Assembly (NCBI GenBank): GCA_947168565.1 | Contig: CAMVMM010000005.1 | Span: 81,653 to 145,652, forward strand | Origin: an uncultured Clostridia bacterium | GTDB taxonomy: Bacteria > Bacillota > Clostridia > Christensenellales > CAG-138 | Reading direction: 5' to 3' | DNA: 64,000 nucleotides | In this document: in pieces, positions 42,060 through 51,644 of the stretch | Position numbering within the stretch: position 1 is the stretch's first letter | Layout: the number at the start of each line of letters is the position of its first letter | Translations under genes and position numbers: made by a program | Notes under the pieces: model-generated | Database searches by the model: none | Seen by the model: only the letters and a program-made list of their open reading frames with translations | What the model was told of the DNA's origin: nothing

Positions 42060-44423
42060 ATGATAACGCAAAAGGTTTTAAAAACACTTGAATACGACAG
42101 GATCCTTGCCCTTCTTGAGCGGCACTGCGGCTGCTGCGTAAGCCGCGAAAGCGCGCGGGAGCTTGCGCCCAGCACTGAGGTGGACGAGGTGCGGCAGCTT
42201 TTGAAGCTGACGAGCGAGGCGGAAAGCTATTTTCTTAAAACGGGCTACAGCCCCGTGGACGATTTTCCCGATATGCGCTCCGCGCTGCGCAGGCTGAACG
42301 CGGTGCTGTTTCTGAACTGCGAGGAGCTTTTGAATATCGGCAAATGCCTGAAGGCTATAAGGGTGGCGCGTGAGCAGCTTGTGCCGAGGTCGATGGACGA
42401 GGGCGAGCCGGGCGCGCTTGCGAACATCGCCTCCGGCCTTATTTCGCATAAGTTTTTGGAGGACGAGATAAACCGCTGCATCCTGAACGAGGATGAGCTT
42501 TTCGACGGCGCATCCCCCGCGCTTGCGAGGATAAGGCGGGATAAGCGCATTGCCAACGAAAGGGCGAGGGAGAAGCTGAACAGCATAATCCGCTCCTCCA
42601 CCTATTCAAAATACCTTCAGGAAGCGCTCATAACCATCCGAAACGGGCGCTTCGTGGTGCCGGTGAAGCAGGAGCATCGCCAGCAGATACCGGGCCTTAT
42701 CCACGATCAGAGCGGCAGCGGGCAAACCCTTTTCATAGAGCCCGCCGCCGTGGTGGAGCTTGGAAACGAGTTCAAGCGCCTCAGCATGGAGGAGCAGGCG
42801 GAGGTGGAGCGCATCCTCACCGAGCTGACCGCCGCCGTAAAGCCCTACGCAAACGATATTTTCGACGATCTGATCCTGCTTGGCAGAATAGATATTGCCT
42901 TTGCAAAGGCAAAGCTCTCCAAGGAGATGCGCGCCGTTGAGCCGAAGATAAACACGGAGCGCAGAATAAATATTATTCGCGGCAGGCATCCGCTGATTCA
43001 GTCCTATAAGGTGGTGCCGATAGATATCCGCCTTGGCACGGATTTTCAAACCCTTATCGTGACCGGCCCGAACACGGGCGGCAAAACAGTTACGCTTAAA
43101 ACCACGGGGCTTTTCACCCTTATGGCGCAGAGCGGAATGTTTGTGCCGGCAAACGTGGGCACGGAGATCGCCGTGTTTGAAAGCGTGTTTGCCGATATTG
43201 GCGATGAGCAGAGCATAGAGCAGTCCCTCTCCACCTTCTCAAGCCACATGAAAAATATCGTGGGCATACTGGAAAATGCGGACGAGCGCTCGCTTATTCT
43301 GCTGGATGAGCTCGGCGCCGGCACCGACCCCATCGAGGGCGCGGCGCTTGCCATGAGCATACTTGAGGAGCTTCACTCAAGGGGCGCGATAACCGCCGCC
43401 ACCACCCATTACAGCGAGATAAAGGCCTTTGCGCTCACCCATGAGGGCATGGAAAACGCCTCCATGGAGTTTGACGTGGATAAGCTTTGCCCCACCTACC
43501 GCCTGTTTATCGGCATTCCGGGCAAATCAAACGCCTTTGAGATAAGCCGCAGGCTCGGCATTTCGGAATACATAATCGAGAGCGCCAAGGGCTATATCAA
43601 GAAGGAGGACACGGATTTTGAGGCCGTGCTTTCGGATGCGGAGAATAAGCGCCGCCGCGCGGAGGATGAGCTTGAGCAGGCGGAGCTGATGCATCAGCAG
43701 TACGACAGGATCGCGCGGGAGCTTGAGCAGGAGCGCGAAAAGCTTGCCGCCGAGAAGGCGGAGCTGCGGCAGAAGGCGCGCGAGGAGGCAAGGAAGATAG
43801 TTGCCGATACGCGCCGCGAGATGGAGCAGCTTATAGTGCAGATCCGCTCGATCAAAACCATAGATCAGCGCGAGGCGGACAGAATGATACAGCAAACGCG
43901 CGACGCGCTGCGCAAAACCGAAAACGCGCTTGCCGAGCAGCTTCCCGCCGCCAAAAAAGCCGGCGGTAAGGCGCCCAAATCGGTCAAGCCCGGCGATAAG
44001 GTAACGGTTATAAGCGTGGATAAGAGCGCCACGGTGCTTTCCGCGCCGGATAGAAACGGCGAGGTGCAGGTGCAGATAGGCATCATAAAGATGTCCGTCA
44101 AGCTTTCGGATATCCGCATTTCCACGGAAAACGCGCAGCAGACAGCCTCCGTGAAGGTGGAATACGATCCTTCAAACACCGTTGGGCTGGAGCTGGATAT
44201 TCGCGGCAAGCTGGTGGACGAGGCGCTGCCGCTTGTGGACGCCTACCTGCTTTCGGCGCAGCTTCAGGGGCTGCACGAGGTGAATATAATCCACGGCAAG
44301 GGCACCGGCGCGCTCCGAACGGGCATACAGTCGTATTTAAAGAACCACGGCAGGGTTAAGTCCTTCCGAAACGGCAATTACGGCGAGGGCGATTACGGCG
44401 TAACGGTGGTAACGCTGAAATGA
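42060..44423 (+). CDS. mutS2: Endonuclease MutS2
   Basis: A 787-residue protein: N-terminal lever helices, ATPase core with Walker A GPNTGGKTVTLKT (about 335-347), FADIGDEQSIEQSLSTFSSHM and LDELGAGTDPIEGAALAM, a long coiled coil (about 510-600), and a C-terminal Smr nuclease domain (LDIRGKLVDEALPLVDAYL, INIIHGKGTGALRTGI). It acts on branched DNA and in rescue of collided ribosomes in other Firmicutes. No MutS mismatch-recognition domain, as expected. Confidence 0.96.
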   Translation: MITQKVLKTLEYDRILALLERHCGCCVSRESARELAPSTEVDEVRQLLKLTSEAESYFLKTGYSPVDDFPDMRSALRRLNAVLFLNCEELLNIGKCLKAIRVAREQLVPRSMDEGEPGALANIASGLISHKFLEDEINRCILNEDELFDGASPALARIRRDKRIANERAREKLNSIIRSSTYSKYLQEALITIRNGRFVVPVKQEHRQQIPGLIHDQSGSGQTLFIEPAAVVELGNEFKRLSMEEQAEVERILTELTAAVKPYANDIFDDLILLGRIDIAFAKAKLSKEMRAVEPKINTERRINIIRGRHPLIQSYKVVPIDIRLGTDFQTLIVTGPNTGGKTVTLKTTGLFTLMAQSGMFVPANVGTEIAVFESVFADIGDEQSIEQSLSTFSSHMKNIVGILENADERSLILLDELGAGTDPIEGAALAMSILEELHSRGAITAATTHYSEIKAFALTHEGMENASMEFDVDKLCPTYRLFIGIPGKSNAFEISRRLGISEYIIESAKGYIKKEDTDFEAVLSDAENKRRRAEDELEQAELMHQQYDRIARELEQEREKLAAEKAELRQKAREEARKIVADTRREMEQLIVQIRSIKTIDQREADRMIQQTRDALRKTENALAEQLPAAKKAGGKAPKSVKPGDKVTVISVDKSATVLSAPDRNGEVQVQIGIIKMSVKLSDIRISTENAQQTASVKVEYDPSNTVGLELDIRGKLVDEALPLVDAYLLSAQLQGLHEVNIIHGKGTGALRTGIQSYLKNHGRVKSFRNGNYGEGDYGVTVVTLK

Positions 44424-44434
44424 TCCGCTTATAT

Positions 44435-44500
44435 CGGATGATCGGATGAACGGATGACCGATTTATCGGTTTGCCGGCATATCGGTTTATCGGTTTATCG
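44435..44500. repeat. Short direct repeats after mutS2
   Basis: CGGATGA three times, then TATCGGTTT three times with small changes. Non-coding, between mutS2 and the DUF523 gene. Confidence 0.6.
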
Positions 44501-44576
44501 CGCTTTAATGGCGCGAGCGGCAATATATTGTGAAAAACCGCATCGAACGGGGCATACTGCCACACGGAGTTAATAA

Positions 44577-45035
44577 ATGGATGGTAAAATGAAAATAGTT
44601 TCCGCCTGCCTGCTGGGTACGCCGTGCAGATACGACGGCAAAAGTCAACTGAACGGCGAAGCCGCGCGTTTATTTAATGAGGGAAATTGCGTGCCGGTAT
44701 GCCCCGAATGCCTCGGCGGACTGCCGATCCCAAGAGCCTCCGCGGAGATAGTGGGCGGCAGCGGCGAGGACGTGCTCGAAGGAAGGGCGCGGGTCATGGC
44801 GCGGCAGGAAAACGGCGAAATGACGGACGTGACCGCCTCCTTTATCGAGGGAGCGCAAAAAACGCTTGAAGCGGCGCTGCGCTCGGGTGCGGCGGAGGCG
44901 CTTTTGAAGGCAAAAAGCCCGTCCTGCGGCTGCGGCATGATCTATGACGGCAGCTTCAGCCGCACGCTGAAAAGCGGAAACGGCGTTACCGCCGCGCTGC
45001 TTATGCGGCACGGGATCGCCGTGCGCACCCTTTGA
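44577..45035 (+). CDS. DUF523 domain protein
   Basis: A 152-residue protein starting MDGKMKIVSACLLGTPCRYDGKSQ; later CPECLGGLPIPRASAEI and KSPSCGCGMIYDG are the conserved Cys-containing parts of DUF523 (YbbK). The Cys pattern suggests a bound metal or cluster, not shown. It is a common single gene in anaerobes with unknown function. Confidence 0.9.
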   Translation: MDGKMKIVSACLLGTPCRYDGKSQLNGEAARLFNEGNCVPVCPECLGGLPIPRASAEIVGGSGEDVLEGRARVMARQENGEMTDVTASFIEGAQKTLEAALRSGAAEALLKAKSPSCGCGMIYDGSFSRTLKSGNGVTAALLMRHGIAVRTL

Positions 45036-45075
45036 TGCCATGAAAGAGCAAAGCGCCGATTGCGCGGGAAGAAGG

Positions 45076-45135
45076 CGCAAGGCGTAAAAACGCAAAGTGT
45101 AAAAGCGCAAGGCGTAGAGGCGCAAAGCACAGGCG
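45076..45135. repeat. 15-bp tandem repeats, four copies
   Basis: CGCAAGGCGTAAAAA, CGCAAAGTGTAAAAG, CGCAAGGCGTAGAGG and CGCAAAGCACAGGCG follow each other directly, between the DUF523 gene and the response regulator. Confidence 0.8.
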
Positions 45136-45193
45136 CCGCTCAAGGCATCGCCGCCCTCAAAACGACAGATCGAAAAGAAACGGAGTCTTTATC

Positions 45194-45880
45194 ATGGATA
45201 ACGAACGGATACTCGTTGTGGACGACGATGAAAAGATATGCCAGATACTTTCGCTGTATCTCAAAAGCAAGGGATACGACGTGTCCACCTGCAAAAACGG
45301 CGCGAACGCCATCGCCGCCTATGAGGAAACAAAGCCCGACCTTGTGCTGCTGGATATCATGCTTCCCGGCATGGACGGCTGGGAGATACTTGAAAAGCTG
45401 CGCAAAATAAGCACCGTGCCGGTGATAATGCTGACCGCCAAGGGCGACGTGCCGGACCGCATACAGGGGCTTGATCGCGGCGCGGACGATTATATCGTGA
45501 AGCCCTTCGATTCAAAGGAGCTTGTGGCAAGGATACGCGCCGTGTTCAGGCGCTCCGGCGCGGGCGCAGCGGAGGAGGGGCATATACTTACCGCGGGCGA
45601 TATAACCATGGACACGGATAATTACACCGTCACCTGCAGGGGCAAGCTCTGCGATATGCCCCAAAAGGAATTTGAGCTTTTAAAGTATCTGATCTCCCAC
45701 AAGGGGCAGGTGCTGACGCGCAATCAAATAATGAGCGCCGTGTGGGGCTTTGACGTTGCGTCGGACAGCCGAACCATAAACGTGCATATCAAGCGCATCC
45801 GCTCAAGGCTCGGCGAGAGCGACACGTGGGAGATCGCCACCGTGTGGGGCGTTGGCTATAAATTTGTGGTAAAACAGTAA
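45194..45880 (+). CDS. Response regulator, OmpR/PhoB family
   Basis: A 228-residue regulator. Receiver domain 1-120 with VDDDEKI acidic pair, phosphoacceptor Asp54 in LVLLDIMLPGMDGWE, and K in IVKPFDSKEL; winged-helix output domain about 130-226 (LTRNQIMSAVWGFDVASDSRTINVHIKRIRSRLGE...VWGVGYKF). The sensor kinase follows at 58 bp and an HtrA protease after that, so it may control an envelope response. Confidence 0.95.
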   Translation: MDNERILVVDDDEKICQILSLYLKSKGYDVSTCKNGANAIAAYEETKPDLVLLDIMLPGMDGWEILEKLRKISTVPVIMLTAKGDVPDRIQGLDRGADDYIVKPFDSKELVARIRAVFRRSGAGAAEEGHILTAGDITMDTDNYTVTCRGKLCDMPQKEFELLKYLISHKGQVLTRNQIMSAVWGFDVASDSRTINVHIKRIRSRLGESDTWEIATVWGVGYKFVVKQ

Positions 45881-45938
45881 GCTTTGCCCTTGTTCGGGCG
45901 CATCGGCGCTTTAATAACGGGCGAAACGGGTTTCGGAA

Positions 45939-47393
45939 ATGTTTAAAACGCTGTTTTCAAGAATGCTTGGCGCATATCTTGCATCCGCCGTTGCGGTGAT
46001 CATGCTGCTCGGCGTTGTTTCGGTTGCGATTTTCCGAAATCACTATATCGGCAACGCCAAAGCAAGCCTTTCGCGCGAGGTGGACGAGATAAGCCTGATC
46101 GTGTTCGATGAATATCTGGACAGCGACAAGCGCGACGTGGCAAGGGAAAAGATACTTGCAATAGTGCGCCAGTTCGATGCGCTGCTTCAAATATCCTTCA
46201 ACGATCCCGCCCTCGGCAGGCGCAGCTTCTTTGATTACAGCACCGGCTCGAAGTGGCGGGTGTGCGTGGAGGTGGATATAAGCGAGCTGAGCGCGGAAAA
46301 GGGCGGCGAGGAAAACGACGGCGAGTTTTACACCGACCTGCTGAGCGATTACACCGATATAAGGACGCTTACCATCGTGAAGCCCCTTTCCTCACAGGAG
46401 GGGGAATTGGGCAGGATAACCCTCAATTACGACATGAGCGATATTTACGCCTCCCTTTCCGAGCTTTATTTCGATATTTTCGCCGCCGCGCTGGGCGCGG
46501 TATTGCTAACCGCGGCGATAACCTATATAATAACAAAAAGGATCACAAGGCCGGTGTCGCAGATGACGGACGTGGTGAACGCGATCTCGCACGGCGATTA
46601 TCAGGCGCGCGTGAAGCTTGAGCAGAGCGACGAATTGGGCCTGCTTGCCAAAAGCTTCAACGATATGGCGGACAGGGTGTCGGGCCTTGATCGGGCGCGG
46701 CGCGAATTTGTGGCAAACGTGTCCCACGAGCTGCGCTCGCCGCTCACAAGCATGAGGGGCTTTTTGGAGGCGATGGAGGAGGGCGTTATACCCCCTGCGG
46801 AGCATAATAAATACCTCAATATCGTGCTTGATGAAAACCGCAGGATGGCGGCGATAGTGAACGATCTGCTGGATATGGCAAGGATAGAATCCGGCCAGTA
46901 TAAGATAACGCGCTCGGTGTTCGACCTTCAGGAGCTTATCGCACGCTCACTGCTCACCTTTGAAAGCAGGATAGAGGAAGCGGGCATCAAGGTGGAGGTC
47001 AAGCTGCCCTCGCAGAGCGTGTACGTGGATGCCGACAGGGACAGGATCGACCAAGTGCTTCACAACCTTGTGGACAATGCGATAAAATTCACCCTTGAAA
47101 AGGACGGCATGATAGGCGTAAACGTGACTGCGGACAAGCAGAGGGCGCGCGTTACGGTGCTGAATCGCGGAAACACGGTCGATCCGGAGGATATCCCCAG
47201 GCTTTTCGACAGGTTCTTTAAGGCGGAGAAGGCGCATACCTATACCGGCGGCTCCGGCACGGGGCTCGGGCTTTCGATAGTGAAGCTCATTTTGGATCAG
47301 CACGGCGAGGATATAGAGGCTTCGTCCGAGGATGGGATCACAAAATTCACCTTCACGCTGAAGCGTGCGCTCAGCCCCGCAAGGAAGGCTTGA
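45939..47393 (+). CDS. Sensor histidine kinase
   Basis: A 484-residue kinase. TM1 about 10-30, an extracytoplasmic sensor about 31-178, TM2 about 179-200, HAMP (ITRPVSQMTDVVNAISHGDYQARVKLEQSDELGLLAKSFN), HisKA box REFVANVSHELRSPLTSMRG with the phosphorylated His, then N box (VLHNLVDNAIKF), G1/F/G2 boxes (FDRFFKAEKAHTYTGGSGTGLGLSIV). The sensor part has no clear domain. It probably phosphorylates the upstream regulator. Confidence 0.95.
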   Translation: MFKTLFSRMLGAYLASAVAVIMLLGVVSVAIFRNHYIGNAKASLSREVDEISLIVFDEYLDSDKRDVAREKILAIVRQFDALLQISFNDPALGRRSFFDYSTGSKWRVCVEVDISELSAEKGGEENDGEFYTDLLSDYTDIRTLTIVKPLSSQEGELGRITLNYDMSDIYASLSELYFDIFAAALGAVLLTAAITYIITKRITRPVSQMTDVVNAISHGDYQARVKLEQSDELGLLAKSFNDMADRVSGLDRARREFVANVSHELRSPLTSMRGFLEAMEEGVIPPAEHNKYLNIVLDENRRMAAIVNDLLDMARIESGQYKITRSVFDLQELIARSLLTFESRIEEAGIKVEVKLPSQSVYVDADRDRIDQVLHNLVDNAIKFTLEKDGMIGVNVTADKQRARVTVLNRGNTVDPEDIPRLFDRFFKAEKAHTYTGGSGTGLGLSIVKLILDQHGEDIEASSEDGITKFTFTLKRALSPARKA

Positions 47394-47456
47394 TATCATA
47401 ATACTGTGAATAATTTGCCGCAGAATTGCGCAAAGTGTATATAAGGAGAATCAAAA

Positions 47457-48875
47457 ATGGAAGAAAAGGATCCGAAAATCGAGTTTTTTGCCGATCCCAT
47501 ATCCTACGAAAACGAGGATGGGGACAGGGTGAGCACCGTTAGCTGGCGCGAGGCGGGCGAGCCTTATCAAACGCAGACCACGATAATCCATAAAAACGTG
47601 CCCTCGGCGGGAGTGCTGGTGCTTACGGCGCTTGCCTTCACGGTGCTTGGCGCATTTATTGCAAGCCTTGTGTTTCTGGCAAGGTTTGTGGACGTTAGAT
47701 CCATCGCCTCCGCGATAGGCGAGAATAAGCGCACCGCCGTTGTTGAATCGCCCGCGCCGGATCAGGGCGCGAATAACGACGGGCGAAACGGCTCGGGTGC
47801 GCCTGCCGCGCTGCCGGACCCGAATATTCAGCTTCCCACGCCCGCGCCCTCGCAGAGCACGCCCAATATGAATTTCGGCGCGGGGCTCAACGAGCTTTAT
47901 GATGAAAACGCGGCGGGAGTGGTGATAGTGAACAGCTATTCCGGCTCCCCGAGATCCTCCACCCATACCGGCACCGGCTCCGGCTTCTTTATCACGCAGG
48001 ACGGCTATATCCTCACGAACGCGCATGTGGTTGAGGACGCCTCGGTCGTGCGCATCACCACCCTTGACGGCAGCGTGTACGACGCCGCCATCGTGGGAAG
48101 CGACGTTAAAACCGATATAGCCGTTTTAAGAGCGCCCGCCGAGGCGGTGATGCAGGTGCTTACCATCGGCGATTCCGAAAGGGTGCGCACGGGCGATTTC
48201 GTGCTTGCGATAGGGCATCCCACGGGCGAGGAGCTGAGCTTTACCGCCACCTTCGGCATGGTGGGCGCGGTGAACAGAAGCGTTACCATCGACGGCGTGA
48301 GAAACGAATACGTTCAGATAGACGCGGCGATCAACCCCGGAAACAGCGGCGGCCCGCTCTTCGATATGAACGGGCTTGTGGTGGGCGTAAACTCCGCCAA
48401 AACCGTTGTGGCAAGCTACGATGAGGACGGCGAGCCGATAAACGCCGAGGGGCTGGGCTTCGCCCTTCCCATAAACACCGCAATGGAAACGGCGCACGAC
48501 CTCATAGCGCAGGGCAGCATAGTGCGCCCGGGCATCGGGCTTTCCACCGTTTTCGTAACGCCCGAAACCGCCGAAAAATACAATATCCCCGTGGGCGGGC
48601 TTGTGTATACCGTTACCGAGGGCGGCCCCGCGCATCAGGCGGGTCTGTATGCGGACGACATCATCACAAAGGCGGACGACGTGATAATTGACAACAACGA
48701 GGCGCTGGGCGCGTATATCCGCACCAAAGCCTTTGGGGATACGGTTGAGATACTCTACTGGCGGGACGGCGAATACCATACCTGCGTGCTGACCGTAGGC
48801 GATCTGAACGCCATCGGCAGCAAGGTGCTGGACAATGCCTACGGCGGCGCGAGGTACGGCATACAGGTGCGCTGA
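47457..48875 (+). CDS. HtrA/DegP-like membrane serine protease
   Basis: A 472-residue S1C protease. A cytoplasmic N-terminus of about 50 residues, one membrane helix (about 50-76), a low-complexity linker (about 90-140), and a trypsin-like domain with the triad His190 (TNAHVV), Asp220 (KTDIAVL) and Ser297 (NPGNSGGPLF); a PDZ domain fills about 365-455 (VGGLVYTVTEGGPAHQAGLYADDIITK). Such proteases degrade or refold damaged surface proteins. The two-component system just upstream recalls the CssRS-HtrA pair. Confidence 0.94.
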   Translation: MEEKDPKIEFFADPISYENEDGDRVSTVSWREAGEPYQTQTTIIHKNVPSAGVLVLTALAFTVLGAFIASLVFLARFVDVRSIASAIGENKRTAVVESPAPDQGANNDGRNGSGAPAALPDPNIQLPTPAPSQSTPNMNFGAGLNELYDENAAGVVIVNSYSGSPRSSTHTGTGSGFFITQDGYILTNAHVVEDASVVRITTLDGSVYDAAIVGSDVKTDIAVLRAPAEAVMQVLTIGDSERVRTGDFVLAIGHPTGEELSFTATFGMVGAVNRSVTIDGVRNEYVQIDAAINPGNSGGPLFDMNGLVVGVNSAKTVVASYDEDGEPINAEGLGFALPINTAMETAHDLIAQGSIVRPGIGLSTVFVTPETAEKYNIPVGGLVYTVTEGGPAHQAGLYADDIITKADDVIIDNNEALGAYIRTKAFGDTVEILYWRDGEYHTCVLTVGDLNAIGSKVLDNAYGGARYGIQVR

Positions 48876-48919
48876 CACGGCAGAGCGAGATAGAATTCAA
48901 TACGGCTTATGCAGCATTA

Positions 48920-48952
48920 AAACCGCCGACGAACCCATGCCGGCGGTTTTTT
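48920..48952 (+). terminator. Terminator between htrA-like gene and SGNH gene
   Basis: AAACCGCCG (48920-48928) pairs with CGGCGGTTT (48941-48949), followed by further T; also usable on the minus strand only weakly. Confidence 0.88.
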
Positions 48953-48992
48953 TGCGTTAAATTATTGAATAGAAATTGGCAAAGCCCGCCGA

Positions 48993-49835
48993 TCACCCTG
49001 CGGAAGCAACGTATTCGCAGAGCCTTTTCAGCGTGTCGTCGCTGTAATGCAGTCCATCGTCGATATAGGTCGTGCCGCCGCCGGTGATCGCGGGCACGGT
49101 GGTGAAGAATTCGGCATATTCCTTCAGCAGATCGCTTTTAATAACCGCGTTTTTGAGGCTGCGCGAGTATTCGGCAATATTGGCGTTGAACGGGGAATCG
49201 GGCTCGCTGTCCGTTCTGAAGCCGTCAAAGCCTATCACTATGACCTTCGGGCGGTGGATAGCGCCGTTAAACTCATATTCCATGGAGGCTATGCGCTCGG
49301 CGGCCGAGATCGCGGCGGCGATGCTCTTTCCGCCGTCACCGCCGAAATCATAGTCGTTCACGGTGGCAAAAAAGAATACCGTGCTGCCGCCGTGCCTTTC
49401 GATCTGTGCGCGAAAGCAGCGCTCCACGGCGGAAACAAGCTCCGTGCTCATTATCTGCGGATAAGCGTCCGTATAATGCCCGCCCCAGAAGCCGAACGCG
49501 GCAAAATCGGAGCGCTCTGCGCGCTGCTGATATATGCCGAGCTGGCAGCAGCGGCTGTCCCCGATCACTATTCTGCCGGAGGTGAAGGCGGCGCTTTCGG
49601 CAAGCGTCATAAAGCGGTTTATGCCGTATGCGCCCCTCGGCGTTAGCAGCCCGCTCGGCTGACCCACCTCCTCCGCCCATAGGCCGTAATCCGCCGCGCG
49701 GCTGAATTCGGGGGACGGGGCGGCGGGCGAGGGCGTGGCGCTCGTGGGACCGCCCTGCCCGATGGGGGAGCAGGCAACGGCAAAAAGCGCTCCGGCCGCC
49801 AGCAGTATGGTTAATGATTTTTTTGATATAAGCAT
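48993..49835 (-). CDS. SGNH-hydrolase-like lipoprotein
   Basis: A 280-residue protein with signal peptide and lipobox FAVAC, a Ser/Pro-rich linker, and a hydrolase-like domain: IVIGDSRCCQLGIY holds the block I Ser (GDSR in place of GDSL), FFFATVNDYDFGG the block III Asn, and YIDDGLHYSDDTLK the D-x2-H of block V. It may deacylate surface polysaccharide; the substrate is unknown. All key SGNH residues appear present. Confidence 0.75.
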   Translation of the reverse strand: MLISKKSLTILLAAGALFAVACSPIGQGGPTSATPSPAAPSPEFSRAADYGLWAEEVGQPSGLLTPRGAYGINRFMTLAESAAFTSGRIVIGDSRCCQLGIYQQRAERSDFAAFGFWGGHYTDAYPQIMSTELVSAVERCFRAQIERHGGSTVFFFATVNDYDFGGDGGKSIAAAISAAERIASMEYEFNGAIHRPKVIVIGFDGFRTDSEPDSPFNANIAEYSRSLKNAVIKSDLLKEYAEFFTTVPAITGGGTTYIDDGLHYSDDTLKRLCEYVASAG

Positions 49836-49920
49836 TTATTATTACCTCTTTGCGGTTCGTTCGTATACAGTATAGCACATGGAAACCCCGCAGTCGAGAA
49901 AAACGGCGTGGAATCATTAA

Positions 49921-49952
49921 AACAAAAAACCGCTGATCGCTCAACGGTTTTT
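49921..49952 (-). terminator. Terminator of tRNA-Pro
   Basis: On the minus strand AACCGTTGA, loop GCGA, TCAGCGGTT (one G-T pair), then TTTT. Confidence 0.82.
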
Positions 49953-49955
49953 CGG

Positions 49956-50032
49956 TGGTCTGGGTGAGAAGATTCGAACTTCCGGCCTCTTGAACCCCAT
50001 TCAAGCACGCTACCAAACTGCGCCACACCCAG
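49956..50032 (-). tRNA. tRNA-Pro (GGG)
   Basis: A 77-nt gene including CCA. Anticodon arm CTTGA-ATGGGGT-TCAAG, anticodon GGG; T arm GGAAGTTCGAATCTTC; acceptor CTGGGTG/CACCCAG. GGG rather than TGG is less common, and the general TGG isoacceptor should be elsewhere. Confidence 0.94.
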
Positions 50033-50162
50033 TCGTTCCTCGGAACGAAGTGTATTGTAACACTTAATGCTCAAAAAGTCAAGCGGTTTTTTAGTATATT
50101 ACGCAGTGCGGCGCGGAATATACGGAAGTATTATAATTTGAACCCTCAAAAAGTCTGTTTTT

Positions 50163-51362
50163 TCAGAAATTAAAGAGTAAGCCCAGGAGCCGGAAAATCC
50201 AGTTCGCGGCTATGCCCGCGGCAAGGCCGCCTATCGTGTGGCTCAAAATCGCCTTTCCGGTCAATTCGGGGCGGCGCAGCGCCTGCATCATGGAGGCATG
50301 GGTGGAGAGATAGCCGCTCCAGCACATGCACATGGAGGTGAACACGGCGATGTCGTGCGCGTTCACAAGGCCTGCGGCCGAAAGCTCCTTCACTATGCCG
50401 GTTGCGGCGCCCGCCGAGCCGAGCGCGGTGATGGGAACCGCAACGGATTCGGAGGAGGCGAAGCCGAAGAGGGGCTGAAGCAGGAAGTTTATCTTTTCGG
50501 CGGCGCGGGGAAGCAGGTTTATTCCCTCAAACGCGGCGCCGGTATAGCTGCCGTCCGCAGAGGGACCCTTTGTAAGAAGCATCACCACGGTGCAGACCAC
50601 CACCACGCCGGGGATGATGGCAAGGCCGATGTCCACACCGCTCTTGCCGCCGTTCAGCGCCGCGTTCAGAATGCGCATACCGATGCTCGACTGCTTCTTT
50701 TCGCCGGTGGAGGCCGCGCCGGTGACAACGGGCTCATGCTCCTCGTATTCCTCGGTGCCGAAGATCTTTTTGGTTTGCATAAGCATGAGCCTTGTGCTCA
50801 CTATGCTGCCGATTATCGCGCCCAGGTTGCCGATCAGCACGGCCGCCACAACGTTGCCGCCGCCCACGTTCAGGCCGAGCATGAAGGTGGATACTATAAC
50901 GCCCATGCCGAACGCGGTGCCGAGGTTCGTGAGCGCATAGAACTGGTATTTTTTGAAGTATTTACGGAAGCCGGAATCCTCCGCAAGCGAGAGAATGGCG
51001 GGGTTGTCCGAAAGATAGGTGGTCACAATGCCGAGCGCCGCCGCGCCGGGAAGCCCGTAGAGCGGCTTCATAAGCGGGTTCAGCAGGTGATTGAGCAGCG
51101 CCACCACGCCGAACTCGGTTAAAAGCGCCGCCACCGCGCCCATTATAACGGCGATGGCCATTATGTAAAAGCAGGTGTCTATAAGCAGCGCGAACGCCGT
51201 GTTCATTATGGTGCTGAGCGCGTTTGAAAGCCCCATGGGGATGGCGAAAAGCATCATCAGCGCGATGAATACGGCAAGGAAAATGAGGGGAGGCAGCCAG
51301 AATTTAAGCTTTGATACGGGAGCGGGGGCGCCCTCCGTATTCTTTTTAAGCTTTGCTTTCAT
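50163..51362 (-). CDS. Nucleoside-recognition (Gate) domain membrane protein
   Basis: A 399-residue protein with about nine membrane helices. Two Gate-type blocks are seen around IMGAVAALLTEFGVVALLNHLLNPLMKPLYGLPG and INFLLQPLFGFASSESVAVPITALGSAGAA, as in the nucleoside-recognition family. Clostridial homologues (CD0519/CD1768-like) have no known substrate; the paralogous SpmA/SpmB act in spore dehydration. ATG 51362 gives MKAKLKKN; a TTG six bases upstream is nearer to the AAGGAAGGA site and could be used. Confidence 0.82.
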   Translation of the reverse strand: MKAKLKKNTEGAPAPVSKLKFWLPPLIFLAVFIALMMLFAIPMGLSNALSTIMNTAFALLIDTCFYIMAIAVIMGAVAALLTEFGVVALLNHLLNPLMKPLYGLPGAAALGIVTTYLSDNPAILSLAEDSGFRKYFKKYQFYALTNLGTAFGMGVIVSTFMLGLNVGGGNVVAAVLIGNLGAIIGSIVSTRLMLMQTKKIFGTEEYEEHEPVVTGAASTGEKKQSSIGMRILNAALNGGKSGVDIGLAIIPGVVVVCTVVMLLTKGPSADGSYTGAAFEGINLLPRAAEKINFLLQPLFGFASSESVAVPITALGSAGAATGIVKELSAAGLVNAHDIAVFTSMCMCWSGYLSTHASMMQALRRPELTGKAILSHTIGGLAAGIAANWIFRLLGLLFNF

Positions 51363-51453
51363 AACCAAAGATCCTTCCTGATTTGATATAAGCCGAGGCC
51401 TCGCGGCGCGAAGCGACAAGCTTTTTAACTATTGCACTATACAGCAAATCGGG

Positions 51454-51482
51454 TTGCAAAAAAAGCAAATGTTTGTTATACT
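51454..51482 (+). promoter_or_regulatory. Promoter of the LysR gene
   Basis: TTGCAA (51454-51459), 17 bases, TATACT (51477-51482); the start lies about 160 bp on, leaving a long leader. Confidence 0.55.
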
Positions 51483-51644
51483 TAACATGAAAAAAATTTA
51501 TGGATGATTTCATGCCCGATCCGCTGCGGACGCGGGGCTTCGGCGGCGATGAATACCGATAAAGCGGCTTTGCGCACTCGCCGGAGATCGAGATGCGGGA
51601 AAGCGCAAAAGAAAAGAAAGAATTGAAAAAGAGGAAAAGATCCT

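Noticed and set aside
45060-45410. Frame with repeated KAQGVKTQS-like peptides
   Set aside because: It is a translation of the 15-bp repeats running out of frame into the response regulator gene.
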